A stretch of 64,000 bases of DNA from Streptomyces sp. WP-1 (GCF_030450125.1 NZ_CP123923.1:1-64000); one strand, 5' to 3'. Counted from the first letter of the stretch, positions 19,521-29,328 are shown. Notes: generated by a model not told the origin, from the sequence alone. Numbers and translations are program-made.

Positions 19521-20612
19521 ATGCCACAGCAGCAGTTCAGCCCCCTCCAGGACCTGGATGGGCTGTTCCCGGACCATCTCGCGATCTTCTGCCCGATCCC
19601 GCTGACCTTCCACCCCTCGGGGCCCAGTGCGTACGAGGAGCCAGCTGCGCGGTGGGCCGTCGGGCACCAGCTGTGCGCTCCAGGTTCGCGCATGACCCGG
19701 GCAGGATTCGGCCGGTTCATCGCGGCCGGCATGCCCCACATCACCGGTGAAGCGGGCCTGGCGATGGCCTACTACACCTATTGGGCACTGCTGTGGGACG
19801 ACCACCTCGACTCCTTCGCGGGGAACCTCGCCCCGGTGATCGAGTTGACCGCGGAGGCCAACCGCGTGATGTACGAGCCCGCCGCAGCGCCGCTGTCGGA
19901 CGACAAGTGGTTGACCAGTCTGCGCGACCTGCGCGGCGTGATGGAACGCTGCCTGTCTCCGGACGGCATGGAGATGGTCCGATCGGAAAACACCCAGTGG
20001 ATGGGCGCCCAGCTATGGAAACTGGCCATGCAGCAGCGCACCGCACCGCCCTCGGTAGGTGAGTACTTGCGCATGCGCTGGCCCAAGTGCGGTGCCGGGC
20101 CGCTCGCGGCATACACCGCGCCGGGAGCCGGTTACCTGCTCTCGCCGGCCGAGCTCTACGACCCCGCGGTACGGGCCTTCACCTTGAGCGTCTTCCACCC
20201 CTGCACGATCATCAACGATCTGATGAGCCTGTTCAAGGAGGAGAGCCCCGGCCAACGCCAGGTCAACATACTGACCGCTGTGGCCACCGAAGGCGGTCTG
20301 GGCCTTCCGGACGCGCTCTTCAGGGTCTGGGAGTTGTACGAGCGCATGGTCGGGGTGATGCTGCGCCTTCAGCAACGGCTGCTCGTCGATCCTCGGCCCG
20401 CAGTCGCCCGATACGCGGCAGAGCTTCCACAATGGATCCCCTCCACCATTGACTTCTCGGCCAACAGCGCCCGCTACCTCGAAACCCGAAAGGTCTCGTT
20501 CACCCCGCCCGCCATCACCATGTCCGACACCCCGTTCCTGTGGGACCAGAGTGATCTCACCCCGCCGCCCTACCCGGATATCGCCTGGTGGTGGCAGCAA
20601 TGCACCCGATGA
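19521..20612 (+). CDS. Class I terpene synthase, probably diterpene
   Basis: A 363-residue bacterial terpene cyclase that ionises a linear prenyl diphosphate with Mg2+. The aspartate-rich motif is WDDHLD (D93, D94, D97). The NSE triad is intact as NDLMSLFKE (N232, S236, E240, with the K239). The C-terminal Arg-Tyr pair appears in SARYLETRK. Length fits the alpha-domain-only family. An adjacent polyprenyl synthase gene argues for a C20 substrate, because sesquiterpene synthases rarely carry one; this is inference. The product cannot be predicted. No P450 or other tailoring gene follows. Confidence 0.9.
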   Translation: MPQQQFSPLQDLDGLFPDHLAIFCPIPLTFHPSGPSAYEEPAARWAVGHQLCAPGSRMTRAGFGRFIAAGMPHITGEAGLAMAYYTYWALLWDDHLDSFAGNLAPVIELTAEANRVMYEPAAAPLSDDKWLTSLRDLRGVMERCLSPDGMEMVRSENTQWMGAQLWKLAMQQRTAPPSVGEYLRMRWPKCGAGPLAAYTAPGAGYLLSPAELYDPAVRAFTLSVFHPCTIINDLMSLFKEESPGQRQVNILTAVATEGGLGLPDALFRVWELYERMVGVMLRLQQRLLVDPRPAVARYAAELPQWIPSTIDFSANSARYLETRKVSFTPPAITMSDTPFLWDQSDLTPPPYPDIAWWWQQCTR

Positions 20613-21112
20613 CCGCAACACCGGCCTGGACGCGACGGCATTCCATGTGGCTGCCGCATGTCCGGTCGGAGGTGCGGCCGCCGCGCCTGACGGGGTTGAG
20701 TGAATCGCCGATGCCTACACTTGGCGCTGACCTCCCGGGTCTTGTCGATGGGGCCGTAACCGGCGGCGCCGCTCCTTCACCGCACGCCTTGCCCGGTGCG
20801 GGCGCCTCTCTGTTCGGGGCGCTGGCCACTGGCCCGGCCGGGTGCTCACCGCGCGTTCGTCCATGGCGTGGAAGCCGCGTGTCGGCGGTCACGCAATTCC
20901 CCACTCCGGCGTTCACGACTTCCCACCGGGATGCTGACCATCGGGGGTGCCGCTGGTCGTGATCGGCTGATGCGCTGTCCTGTCGGGTCTCCCATCGACA
21001 TGCCGGTGCCGGGTTGGGGGCTTCGATCTCTCGGAGTCGTCGCGGCCCCTCGGTCTGCGAGCCGAAAGGCCGGCGGAGGCGGCCGGGGTTACCCCGGGCG
21101 GGCCGCCCATGA
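20613..21112. other. Intergenic, nothing recognised
   Basis: About 500 bases without a supportable gene. Open frames exist on both strands but give low-complexity translations and no family motif. Confidence 0.4.
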
Positions 21113-21415
21113 GCGGGACGGGCTGAGCCAGGCTCGCAGGCCCAGATCGACTACGGCTTCCTGCGGCAGTGGATCAACCCGGCCGCGGAAAGCGGCACCG
21201 GATCTGGGCGCTCGTGATGGAGCCGCCCACCTCGCGACACATGTTCGTACGCCCGGTGGTGCCCATGAACCAGCACACCCTGGACCCTCGCGCACGTGGA
21301 AGCGTTCCGTTTCTTCGGTGGTTCCTCGGCGTCCGGTGCCGGACGACTTGAAGACTGGCGTGGACAAGCCGAATCTCTAGGAGCCGCAGATCAACAAGTC
21401 GCATGCCGAACTCGC
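21113..21415 (+). mobile_element. IS21-family IstA transposase remnant
   Basis: Pieces of the catalytic region of an IstA-type transposase can be read in changing frames: AQIDYGFLRQW, then KRHRIWALVM, SRHMFVRPVV, VEAFRFFGG, PDDLKTGVDKPNL and INKSHAELAW. The usual order is kept, but at least three frameshifts and stops intervene. No IstB gene is present. Confidence 0.65.
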
Positions 21416-21956
21416 CTGGCGAGAAGGTCGGCAAGGATGCCTGCCAGCTCGACTTCCTGGCCGGAGGCCGTGGAATAGCGTCGTTCTGTGTTCGGTCCCC
21501 GCGGCTGGGCGCGGATCATCAAACGCGTCGCCCCCACGCTGGAACGATCGGGCGACCGCGTCATCCGCGCTCCTGTCCCGGCAGCGAAGGCACACCGGTC
21601 CCCCTTGGACAGATGTTCCGTCCTGCTCACAGAGGAGAGCCGGGCGCTGATGCCGTTCGTCACCGCCTTCAGGACGGAACGCTCACCGCAACACCACAGC
21701 ACCGCATACCGCACCTCGGACAGGTGGCAGGGAGTCCACTCCACACCAGCCCCGCGTCGTAGCGAGAGACCGTCGCAGGTTGCGTCGGTCGGGTAAGAAC
21801 ATTCGCTAGAGGCCATCAGCACCCCCTGCCGGCTGCGCAGCAGCCGGCGACGGAGGCGCGTGAATCCGCGACGGCCTTCCCCTGACATGGACGTTGAACA
21901 ACAAGCTAAGGGACGCTGCTGTGTGCTGCTGGCGCGCGGGGCGGTCACCGGCGGGG
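21416..21956. other. Intergenic, nothing recognised
   Basis: No supportable gene between the IS21 remnant and the oleate hydratase stop. A 185-codon minus-strand frame (21391-21948) lacks family motifs and a plausible start. Confidence 0.4.
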
Positions 21957-23564
21957 TCAGTCGTTGCCCCGGCCTTGGAGGAGGGTGCGGGTGGCGCGGG
22001 CGGCGACCTGGGGGTCGCGCATGCCCTGGTAGACGGGCGGGATGGGACGGTCGACGCCGAACAGGGTGTACATGGCCTGCATCGCGGCGTGGACGGAGTA
22101 CTCCACGGTGAAGACGACGTCGTCGGGCATCTCGACGAACTGGCCGGCGAAGGCGAAGTTACGGGCGCCGTCGGGGACGACCTGGGGCCGGTCCCCCGGC
22201 GCGCGGCAGGCGAAGAGGGCCGAGGCGTACGGCATCATCACCGTGGTGACGTCCGTGGTCTCGAGTACGTGCTCAAGGAGGTCGTCGAAGCCGAGCTGGT
22301 GGATGAGTTCGGTGAGGATCTCCTTGCCCGTCGCCTGCGCCATGGGCTTGCGGACGTAGTCGCCCTGCCGGTCGATCTCGAAGCCGTAGCCCCACAGGGT
22401 GTAAGTGTTCTCGGGCATGTCGGGGAAGTGCGGCTGGTACGGGACCACGACGGACAGGTGCCAGCCCGACTCGACCCAGGTCATCAGCGCGCCCGTTCCC
22501 GGTTCGTTGCCGGTGTAGGCGGTGATGCGCTTCAGCAGGGCGTCGTCGCGCATGGTGAGGGTGAACGACTCCCACTTGTGTTCGTCGACGTTGCCGTAGA
22601 AGGACATGGGGCGTCCGAAGTCGTCGGCCTTACGGGCGATGGTCTCCCACAGGGACCAGCCCTGGTCGCGGCGGTCCCGGACGAGTTCCGGCACGGTGTC
22701 GTTCCCGCCGTACGTGGAGTCCGCGGTGATGGAGCCGAGGGTGAGCAGGGCGTAGTCCGCCGGGCCGAGGTCGATGCGGCCGGTGCCGTCGGAGTCCTGG
22801 ATGTGCAGGCAGGTGGCGCGGCGGCCGGTCGCCGGGGTGCCGCTGAAGTCGACGTCCAGGACGCGGGTGCCGAAGCGCACATCGACGCCCTGCGCCGTCA
22901 GCCAGCGCTGAAGCGGTACGACCATGGAGTCGTACTGGTTGTAGACGGTGCGGCGCACTCCGGACAGGGTGTGGATGCGTGGGAACTCCTGGATGAACCG
23001 CAGGAAGTAGCGGCGCAGTTCGGCTGCCGAGTGCCAGCGCTGGAAGGCGAAGGTGGTGCGCCACATCTGCCAGAAGTTGGTGGTGAAGAAGTGCGGGCCG
23101 AACACCTCGTCGATGCGCTTGCTGCCGAGCAGCTTCTCCGGGGTGCCCATGAGGCGGGACAGTTCGGTGCGGTCCCGGACGGAGAAACCGAAGTCGGAGG
23201 CATCGAGGACGTTGTGTCCGCCGTCGATGAGGCGGGCCTTGGCATGTGTCCTGATCTTCTCGTTGAACGCCCGGATCTCGTCGGTGACGCTGGTGTCCAC
23301 GTCGTCCCGGGACGGTATGGAGCCGAAGAGGTCCCACACGCACTGATACGCCTCTTCCTCCAGCATGCGCCCGCCCCGTGTCACGTAGGCGTCGCGGTGC
23401 GCCGGGGACTCGGCGCCGTCCAGGGAACCGCCCTGGACGTTCAGTTCCTCCAGGATGTGGATCTGCTCGCCGGACATGCCGGCGTCCCGGATGGCGAAGG
23501 CCGCGGCCGCCATGCCCGCGATCCCGCCGCCGACGATCCACAGCTGCCGGTTGTCGTCGCTCAT
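21957..23564 (-). CDS. ohyA: Oleate hydratase
   Basis: A 535-residue FAD protein predicted to add water across the cis-9 double bond of oleate, giving 10-hydroxystearate, a reaction linked to fatty-acid detoxification. The N-terminal FAD motif is WIVGGGIAGMAAAAFAIRDA. The family block GGSLDGAESPAHRDAYVTRG and the Glu-rich GGRMLEEEAYQCVWDLFGSI follow. Later blocks VVVPYQPHFPDMPENTYTLW and GFEIDRQGDYV and the closing FAGQFVEMPDDVVFTVEYSV are all typical. Length is slightly below the usual 550-590. I chose ATG at 23564 (MSDDNRQLW, GAGGG upstream) over a start 27 codons earlier. It is divergent from a TetR gene, its likely regulator. Confidence 0.92.
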   Translation of the reverse strand: MSDDNRQLWIVGGGIAGMAAAAFAIRDAGMSGEQIHILEELNVQGGSLDGAESPAHRDAYVTRGGRMLEEEAYQCVWDLFGSIPSRDDVDTSVTDEIRAFNEKIRTHAKARLIDGGHNVLDASDFGFSVRDRTELSRLMGTPEKLLGSKRIDEVFGPHFFTTNFWQMWRTTFAFQRWHSAAELRRYFLRFIQEFPRIHTLSGVRRTVYNQYDSMVVPLQRWLTAQGVDVRFGTRVLDVDFSGTPATGRRATCLHIQDSDGTGRIDLGPADYALLTLGSITADSTYGGNDTVPELVRDRRDQGWSLWETIARKADDFGRPMSFYGNVDEHKWESFTLTMRDDALLKRITAYTGNEPGTGALMTWVESGWHLSVVVPYQPHFPDMPENTYTLWGYGFEIDRQGDYVRKPMAQATGKEILTELIHQLGFDDLLEHVLETTDVTTVMMPYASALFACRAPGDRPQVVPDGARNFAFAGQFVEMPDDVVFTVEYSVHAAMQAMYTLFGVDRPIPPVYQGMRDPQVAARATRTLLQGRGND

Positions 23565-23723
23565 TGTCAATACCCTCTTTTCGGACTGGACTCCTTTTCG
23601 AACGTACTCCGGTTTCCGGTTTCTCGTTCTATCCTGAACAAACACAGGACCTTCGGCCCCCCTTCGCTCACTGGATCAGAGCCGTCCGGCCCTCGGGGAC
23701 GGCCCTCTGACGGGAAGGCGCTC

Positions 23724-24395
23724 ATGTCGTCCAGGACTTCGCAGCCGGAGCACGCGACGGTCCCGGCCGACCGCCCGTTCGGCCGACGGGAGCGCAATAA
23801 ACAGGACAAACTTCACCGCATCCTGGAAGCGGCCACCGAGCTGTTCACCGAACAGGGCTACTCGGCCGTGACCACGCAGGAGATCGCAGAGGCGGCGGAT
23901 GTCGGCATCGGCACCCTCTTCCGCCACGCCGGGTCCAAGGCGGGACTGCTCATGCTGGTCATGAACGAACAGCTCCGGCTGGGCGTCGAGCGGGGCATCA
24001 CACTCGCCCGCTCCGGGGCCGAGCCCACCGACGCGATCCTCGCTCTGGTCACACCACTCGTGGACGCCAGCTCCCGGCACCCCGAGAACACCGCGGTCTA
24101 CCAACGCGAGACACTCTTCGGCACCGGCCCGGAACGCGAGACCGCCGCCGCCCAGGTGGCCCGGATCGAGTCCGCGATCGAGGAGATCCTGCGCGGCCGA
24201 ACCGCCTTCCGTCTCGCGCGTGATCTCGACCGGACCGCGCACGCCGTCTACGCGACGATGTACATGGACATCGTGCGCGTCTGCATGGCCCGCGCCCCGG
24301 CCGACGACCTCACCACCCGTCTGCGACGATCGATCGACCACCTCCTCGACGCACTGCTGCCACCGGACCACGAAACCCGCACTGCGGCCCACTGA
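23724..24395 (+). CDS. TetR family transcriptional regulator
   Basis: A 223-residue TetR protein with HTH at about residues 24-70 (RRERNKQDKLHRILEAATEL, TTQEIAEAADVGIGTLFRHA) and a helical ligand domain. It is divergent from the oleate hydratase gene with a 160-base gap, so fatty-acid-responsive control of that gene is a reasonable inference. I could not find a convincing palindrome in the gap. GGGAAGG precedes the ATG at 23724. Confidence 0.9.
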   Translation: MSSRTSQPEHATVPADRPFGRRERNKQDKLHRILEAATELFTEQGYSAVTTQEIAEAADVGIGTLFRHAGSKAGLLMLVMNEQLRLGVERGITLARSGAEPTDAILALVTPLVDASSRHPENTAVYQRETLFGTGPERETAAAQVARIESAIEEILRGRTAFRLARDLDRTAHAVYATMYMDIVRVCMARAPADDLTTRLRRSIDHLLDALLPPDHETRTAAH

Positions 24396-24687
24396 CCACC
24401 ATGACCGCCGCCGCACGCGCCTCGCCCCGAGCGGTACGGCCAGGAGAACGAGCCCCACGGCAACCACCACGCCTAAACTGTCGGTTCGCGAAGTCCTCCG
24501 GGCTTGATGCAGCCACGGTGACGGAGGGCGCTTCTTGTCGGTCGGCGAGGGCGTGTCGGTCGAGTTGGGCCAGCAGGTCGTTTAGGTCAGCGGGTTGAAC
24601 TTCCACCTGGGTCAGTTCCGTGCAGTCGTGCCCCGAGGCCAGGGCCGGGCGGCAGCGGGCCTGCATCGAGGTCTTCCGTCGCTGGAG

Positions 24688-24921
24688 ATGACGTACTCGT
24701 CCTCGACCAACGCCTCCTGGGCCAACCCGGTCGAGGCCCGCTTCGGACCACCCTGACAGTTCGCACTTGCCAACTCCGAGCACCCCCGTCACACCGTCCA
24801 GACCCGTGCGGTCCACCGCTACCTGCGCCGGCGCGACGCCAACGCCCGCCACCCCGATGTGCTGGCCGCCCAACGCCGTGAGCGTGCCCGTATGTGCGGC
24901 GAGAAAGGCATCCGCTGGGGG
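24688..24921 (+). mobile_element. IS630-family transposase C-terminal remnant
   Basis: The end of an IS630-type DDE transposase is recognisable: NASWANPVEARFGPP, an in-frame stop, then QFALANSEHPRHTVQTRAVH and ANARHPDVLAAQRRERAR. The catalytic Glu lies in the NPVEARF block. All upstream domains are missing. Confidence 0.65.
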
Positions 24922-24984
24922 GCTGTCTCTCCTCGCAGCGTGATCAATCCGTCGATGTGCTTTTCTGCCAGCCGGCGAGACCGG

Positions 24985-25500
24985 CCCTGTGGATCCTCGT
25001 CGCCACTGCACCAGGAACGGCGTAACCAACCGGTCGCCGACCAACGTGTTGAGCCGTCCGGCTCTGGCGTCGTCGAGGAAGAAGAGAGTCATGGCCTGAC
25101 CGTTGCGCCTCACGTAGAACCGCTCACCGTCGTGCTCCAGATCGTCCATGAGATAACCGACCACCATCAGGTCGGCCCAGTCGTCCCTGACCTCGACGCT
25201 CCAGCGGCGTCGCCGGCCACCGATCGAATACTCGATCCACGCCTCCCCCGAGCCGGTGTCAACATGGTCCCGCAGATCGGCCAGAGCATCCGAACGGCCG
25301 GCAATCCGGCACAGCTGCCTGGCGATCGCGACATACGCGCCCTGGCCATGCACACGTTCGGTGTCGAAATTCCACGCCCGGTCGCATATCCATCGTCCCC
25401 ATGGCTCGGCCTCAGCTTCACTGACCAGCACGAACAACACCAAATCGAACGGTCTGCGCTCATACGACTCTCGCGGACACGAGTACAGCAAATCGTCCAC
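24985..25500 (-). pseudogene. Conserved hypothetical protein, cut by IS
   Basis: Reads as real protein from a possible GTG at 25500: DDLLYSCPRESYERRPFDLV, AYVAIARQLCRIAGRSDALA, WADLMVVGYLMDDLEHDGER and AMTLFFLDDARAGRLNTL. The frame then runs on into low-complexity sequence toward 24310, so the natural stop is lost. The 5' side meets the IS701 end at about 25527. I do not recognise a function; the block resembles an uncharacterised Streptomyces family. Confidence 0.5.
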
Positions 25501-25526
25501 GGTTCTGCCGACTGCGAGCGGCAGCC

Positions 25527-26333
25527 CTAAAGGGTGTCCCGTAACGGGCGGCCGGGTCCGTCGTTGGCCTGGGCATGGGTGGGGACCTTGCCGAGGCTTG
25601 GACATGGGCCGGTGAACTGGATGCTCTGCATGGCCGTTTCGCTCGTCGTTTCAGCCGGACTGAGCCGCGAGAGTCGGCTCTGGCTTTCATGTGAGGGCTG
25701 ATAGCCCCGCTGGAGCGGAAGAACGGCTGGACACTTGCGGAGGAAGCCAACCATACAGGCCCGGACCGGCTGCACCGGTTGCTGACCGGATCGGGTGAGA
25801 TGCCGACCTGGTCCTCGACGACGTCCGGAGCTATGTGGTCGAGCATCTCGGAAACCAGGACGCGGTCCTGATCGTCGACGGCACCGGTTTCCTGAAGAAG
25901 GGCGACCGGTCGGCCGGTGTCCGGCATCAGTACTCCGGAACTGCCGGACACACGGAGAACTGCCAGGTCGGCGTCTTTCTCGCCTACGCCGCCAACCGCG
26001 GGCGGACGCTGATCGACCGGCGCCTTTACCTGCCCGCCTCTTGGACCGAGGACCGCCGAAGATGCCGCCGCGCCGGCATCGAGGACACTCGCCTTCGCCA
26101 CCAAGGTCGCCATCGCCCGGGAGATGCTCCGCCGGGCGGTCACCGAGAAGATCCCGTTCCGGTGGGTGACGGCGGACGCCGGTTACGGCTACAGCAAGAG
26201 CTGGTGGACCGAACACGAACAAGCCGACATCTTCCACGTCATGGCCACCACCCGCCAGGACACCGTCGTCACCCGCTGGGCACCGGACCGTCTCGTCCGC
26301 GACCTGTTCACCGACCTGCCCCGCCAGAATGCG
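25527..26333 (+). mobile_element. IS701-family transposase pseudogene
   Basis: From ATG 25575 the frame gives WAGELDALHGRFARRFSR, then an in-frame TGA, GLIAPLERKNGWTLAEEANH and DRLHRLLTGSG. A shifted frame has the DDE block DAVLIVDGTGFLKKGDRSAG and YSGTAGHTENCQVGVFLAYA. A further shift gives TEKIPFRWVTADAGYGYSKS and ADIFHVMATTRQDTVVTRWA. Order and motifs are those of IS701. It has at least one stop and two frameshifts and is cut at about 26333, where an unrelated gene begins. The left end near 25527 (GGGTGTCCCGTAACG) is a plausible terminal repeat. Confidence 0.75.
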
Positions 26334-26334
26334 G

Positions 26335-26617
26335 AAGTTGACCGTCTCGTTCTTCGCGCGCCCCCGGCCCCCTTGGCGGGGAATGTGCTCTGGCCGTCGA
26401 CGAGCTCGAACTCCAGATACGTGAAGTCGCCCGAGGTTCCGCCGGAGCCGAGCGCGACCGTGTTGTCAAACCCCGCGTTGGAACGGTCCAGTCCCATGCT
26501 CGCCCTCAGCGTCCCCAAAAACGTGTACCCGGCGGGCCCGTCCGGCTCCACCTCGCCCTCGAACGTCGCTGACGATCCGAACTTGGTCCTGGAGACATCG
26601 ATCTTCACCGCTGTCAT
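26335..26617 (-). pseudogene. Small unrecognised protein truncated by IS701
   Basis: From ATG at 26617 the frame reads MTAVKIDVSRTKFGSSATFE, GYTFLGTLRASMGLDRSNAG and SGDFTYLEFELVDGQSTFPA, about 90 residues that look like a strand-rich small domain. At about 26335 it runs into antisense IS701 sequence and continues as a nonsense fusion to 26189. Family not recognised. Confidence 0.5.
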
Positions 26618-26766
26618 GTCAATCCCTTCGCGCACCCGCCGCCTTGCCGGACGGCCGCCGTCGACAGTTCGCCGCGTCGCATATGGCGCGCTAAACGATC
26701 AAGGGATGGCGGGGGCCCTGCCCAGGTTCGAGGATCCGATCGAGTGAACGGCAGATGCGCGACGGG

Positions 26767-27231
26767 TCACCAGGACTTCTCAGCCGGTCCCGCGACAGGG
26801 TCAGAGCGGAGGTGGGCGAGGGCGTCGGCGAGATTGAACCGGACGGTGAAGACGGCGGAGGTGCCGGTCATATCCAGCCGGAGCCGCATGATCGCACACA
26901 GGGGGCCGACGAGAACGAACCGGTGACAGGCATGGGCATGCAGCAGCACCACCAGGAGATCCTCGTCGCAGTAGCGCAGACCGCCGACATCGACGACGAG
27001 GTCGCGGCAGCCGGCGCGGGCGAAGGCGGCGTTGAGACGGGCGCAGTCGACGTCCCAGACGGAGGGTATGCCGCGCAGGACGATCAGATGAGCGGGAGGG
27101 TCATCGAGGTCGGCATGGATGATCTCAAGTTCACGCCACGAGTCCCGGCCGACACGAGAACATGCTCCTCGCTCATATGACCATTCTGGCACCCCCGACT
27201 TGCACGAGTACAAGGCTGTCCGGCCCACCAT
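26767..27231 (-). CDS. STAS-domain protein (anti-anti-sigma-like)
   Basis: About 154 residues. The C-terminal two thirds form a STAS fold: AHLIVLRGIPSVWDVDCARL, RDLVVDVGGLRYCDEDLLVV, and helix FNLADALAHLRSD at the end. STAS proteins of this type bind anti-sigma kinases and are switched by Ser phosphorylation in a DSSG loop. Here that loop reads CDEDLL, so the acceptor Ser positions are acidic. The start is uncertain: ATG 27231 is used, but the first 50 residues look unrelated to the domain, and a frameshift near 27170 from another frame (MSEEHVLVSAG) is possible. Confidence 0.65.
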   Translation of the reverse strand: MVGRTALYSCKSGVPEWSYERGACSRVGRDSWRELEIIHADLDDPPAHLIVLRGIPSVWDVDCARLNAAFARAGCRDLVVDVGGLRYCDEDLLVVLLHAHACHRFVLVGPLCAIMRLRLDMTGTSAVFTVRFNLADALAHLRSDPVAGPAEKSW

Positions 27232-27434
27232 CGCCGTGACCGATCGGCGGCCGCACGCGTTGTGCACGGCGCGTGCGCCGAGTCCGATCCCCCGCGGATG
27301 CACGCATGAGGCCCCGCCCCGACACACCGCGGCAGCGGGGCCTTTCCCCAACCCGTACGCGTGCCACGGCCCGCAAACACCGCCCTACCGAACGCGGAGG
27401 GCCGCCGGGCGGCCGCAGGCGCCGACGCGATGTC

Positions 27435-27784
27435 GGCCCGCCGCCGTGGAGATGCCCAACAACGAGCCGCCCGGTCAAGGAGTTGGTCGACGACGGCTGC
27501 GGCTTCGTCAGGGCGGTCGCCCCACCGCAGGTGTTCGGCCGACGTGCAGGCGCGGGGTGGACACGGCCGTCGCTGGTGATCCCCCACAGGGTGTGGTGCG
27601 GGACGAGCGAGACGAGTTCCGCACCGCCGGCCGGGAGAGACAGCGGTGCGTAGAACCGCCACACCTGCTTGCCGCCGTCGCCGGGGGTGCGCAGGACGGG
27701 CATGTCGGTGAGCGGGTCGATGAAGAACGCCTCCGTCTTGGCGTCCTGGGCGAGCACGGCATGAGCGGCGATTGGGTCACACAT
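27435..27784 (-). pseudogene. Unrecognised protein, probably frameshifted
   Basis: ATG at 27784 opens MCDPIAAHAVLAQDAKTEAF, FIDPLTDMPVLRTPGDGG, VWRFYAPLSLPAGGAELVSL and ITSDGRVHP. After about 27545 sense passes to another frame (EHLRWGDRPDEAAAVVDQLL). Together these look like one small protein with a single frameshift. No family assigned. Confidence 0.45.
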
Positions 27785-27894
27785 CGTCAGCCGGTGGGTC
27801 ACCGGTCGCTGATAGTGCACGGCCGGACGGGGATATCGGTGACGGCCTCGCAGGGCAGCAGGTCCGGCTCACGGCCGTCGGTGACCTCGGACGC

Positions 27895-27936
27895 GGCATC
27901 GGCATCGGCATCGGCATCGGCATCGGCATCGGCATC
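27895..27936. repeat. GGCATC hexanucleotide microsatellite
   Basis: Seven perfect tandem copies of GGCATC, followed by a partial copy. It lies between a broken gene and the exported-protein gene and so could vary in length without affecting an intact frame. Confidence 0.9.
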
Positions 27937-28147
27937 GGCCCAGGTTCACCTGTCCAGGTGACTCATCAGCCCACGCGCGGTGCGATCAGCGGACGGCACC
28001 TCAGAATGATCAACCGGGATGGGACACGCTCGTCACTCGGCGAGCCGGACGACCCTGCAGGCCGTCCCACGACGTGCGGGCCTTGCTCGTTTGATCGCCG
28101 TACCGACTTCAGCCGTGAACACCATGGCGTTGAGGAGCAGGATTTCT

Positions 28148-28954
28148 GTGAACAGGTTCTCGTCGGCACGCATCGCCGCAGTGGCGGCATTCGCCCTTGG
28201 AGCGGTTCCTGTCGCGGGCATGGGCAGCACCGCGGCTGCCACCCCGACGGCCGGCGCGACAGCCGCAGGAGCGCCGCACTGCACCGAGGGCGAGTCGTGG
28301 AAGGGCGGTGGGTGGGGCCAGTACGCCGATGTGTGGGCGTGCATGAAGACCGACGGAAAGACGCTTAACATCACCGCACACGCGGCCTGCTACTACGCGC
28401 TGGGCACGTACGAACGCTGCTCCGCCACCGGGAATTGGACACTCCGGAAGAATGGGGAGGCCGTCGTGTCGGGGGGCGAAGCGCCTTACCCGGGCCCAGG
28501 CACCTATGAACTGGACATGTACATCGTGGCGGAAGGGCGCTCCGCCGGCAGCTCGTCGCCCAACCTCCGTGTCAGTGGCCGACATGTCCGCACCGTCACC
28601 TTCGACACGCCTTTCACCAACGGCCCGCACCTGCTCGGCGCCAACGGGCCGTCCGACAGCTCGAAGTCGACGCTGACAGTCATGAACAAGGGCGACCAGA
28701 CCGCGAAGGCAGTGGTGGTCACCCTCTCTAGTCCCCAAAACGCCGGGGGTGCAGCGAAGCTGTCTGACGACCGGCGCTGCAAGCTGAACCACTGGGGCAA
28801 CACGGAGTGCGCCCTGGGCGACGTTGCACCGAACTCATCAGTGTCACTGCCGGTGTCCGACGATGCGTGCCGTATGAGCTCGGAGGACGGATCCCGCTAC
28901 TGGAGTTACAAGGCTGAGAACTTCCCCGAGTTCCACGCGCCCCTGTGCGGCTGA
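28148..28954 (+). CDS. Secreted protein of unknown function
   Basis: A 268-residue exported protein. I chose GTG at 28148 because GAGGAG lies 8-16 bases upstream and it gives a clean signal peptide (NRFSSARIAAVAAFALGAVP, cleaved after AAA). ATG at 28124 in frame is the alternative. The mature protein has an N-terminal part with several Cys (APHCTEGESWKGGGWG, AHAACYYALGTYERCSATGN) and a C-terminal half resembling a beta-sandwich (STLTVMNKGDQTAKAVVVTL, then GNTECALGDVAPNSSVSLPV), in the style of secreted DUF11-like modules. Six or more Cys suggest disulfides. Stands alone; function unknown. Confidence 0.8.
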   Translation: MNRFSSARIAAVAAFALGAVPVAGMGSTAAATPTAGATAAGAPHCTEGESWKGGGWGQYADVWACMKTDGKTLNITAHAACYYALGTYERCSATGNWTLRKNGEAVVSGGEAPYPGPGTYELDMYIVAEGRSAGSSSPNLRVSGRHVRTVTFDTPFTNGPHLLGANGPSDSSKSTLTVMNKGDQTAKAVVVTLSSPQNAGGAAKLSDDRRCKLNHWGNTECALGDVAPNSSVSLPVSDDACRMSSEDGSRYWSYKAENFPEFHAPLCG

Positions 28955-29044
28955 CACTGCGTACGCGTCGGCTCGCACCGCTCTGTGCGGGCGAACGGTG
29001 AGAGGTGAATCCGAGGGAAGGGCCGATGAGGTTCTTCCCTCGGT

Positions 29045-29328
29045 GAGCCGCGGGATCCTCGTAGGAGGCGTTCCCGTCGCGCAGGGGCCGCACTTTGCCG
29101 GTCAGGTCGGGACACTGGGAGGATTTCCGGCCCGGCACGTTGATGTGGTGGTGCAAGAATGGCCGACAGTCGGGCGACGGCCTCGTCAGGGATCTCCAAT
29201 TTTTTGCTGCTGAGCCGGGCGAGGGCGGCGTCCATGGAACGGGTCTTGAACAGCACGAGCGCGTTGAGGGGCTGGATTGAGGGCGCCGAGGCATCGGCCA
29301 TTGAGCTGACAGCTGCCGCAGCCCTCAA
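29045..29328 (-). mobile_element. Tn3-family transposase C-terminal remnant
   Basis: The closing segment of a Tn3-type TnpA is readable: IQPLNALVLFKTRSMDAALA and EIPDEAVARL in one frame, then HHHINVPGR and GKVRPLRD in another, corresponding to the family's LNAVVLWNT and HINxxGRY blocks. The rest of the roughly 1000-residue enzyme and the resolvase are absent. Confidence 0.6.

Noticed and set aside
27895..27936. Possible CRISPR-like repeat
   Set aside because: Simple hexanucleotide microsatellite without spacers.
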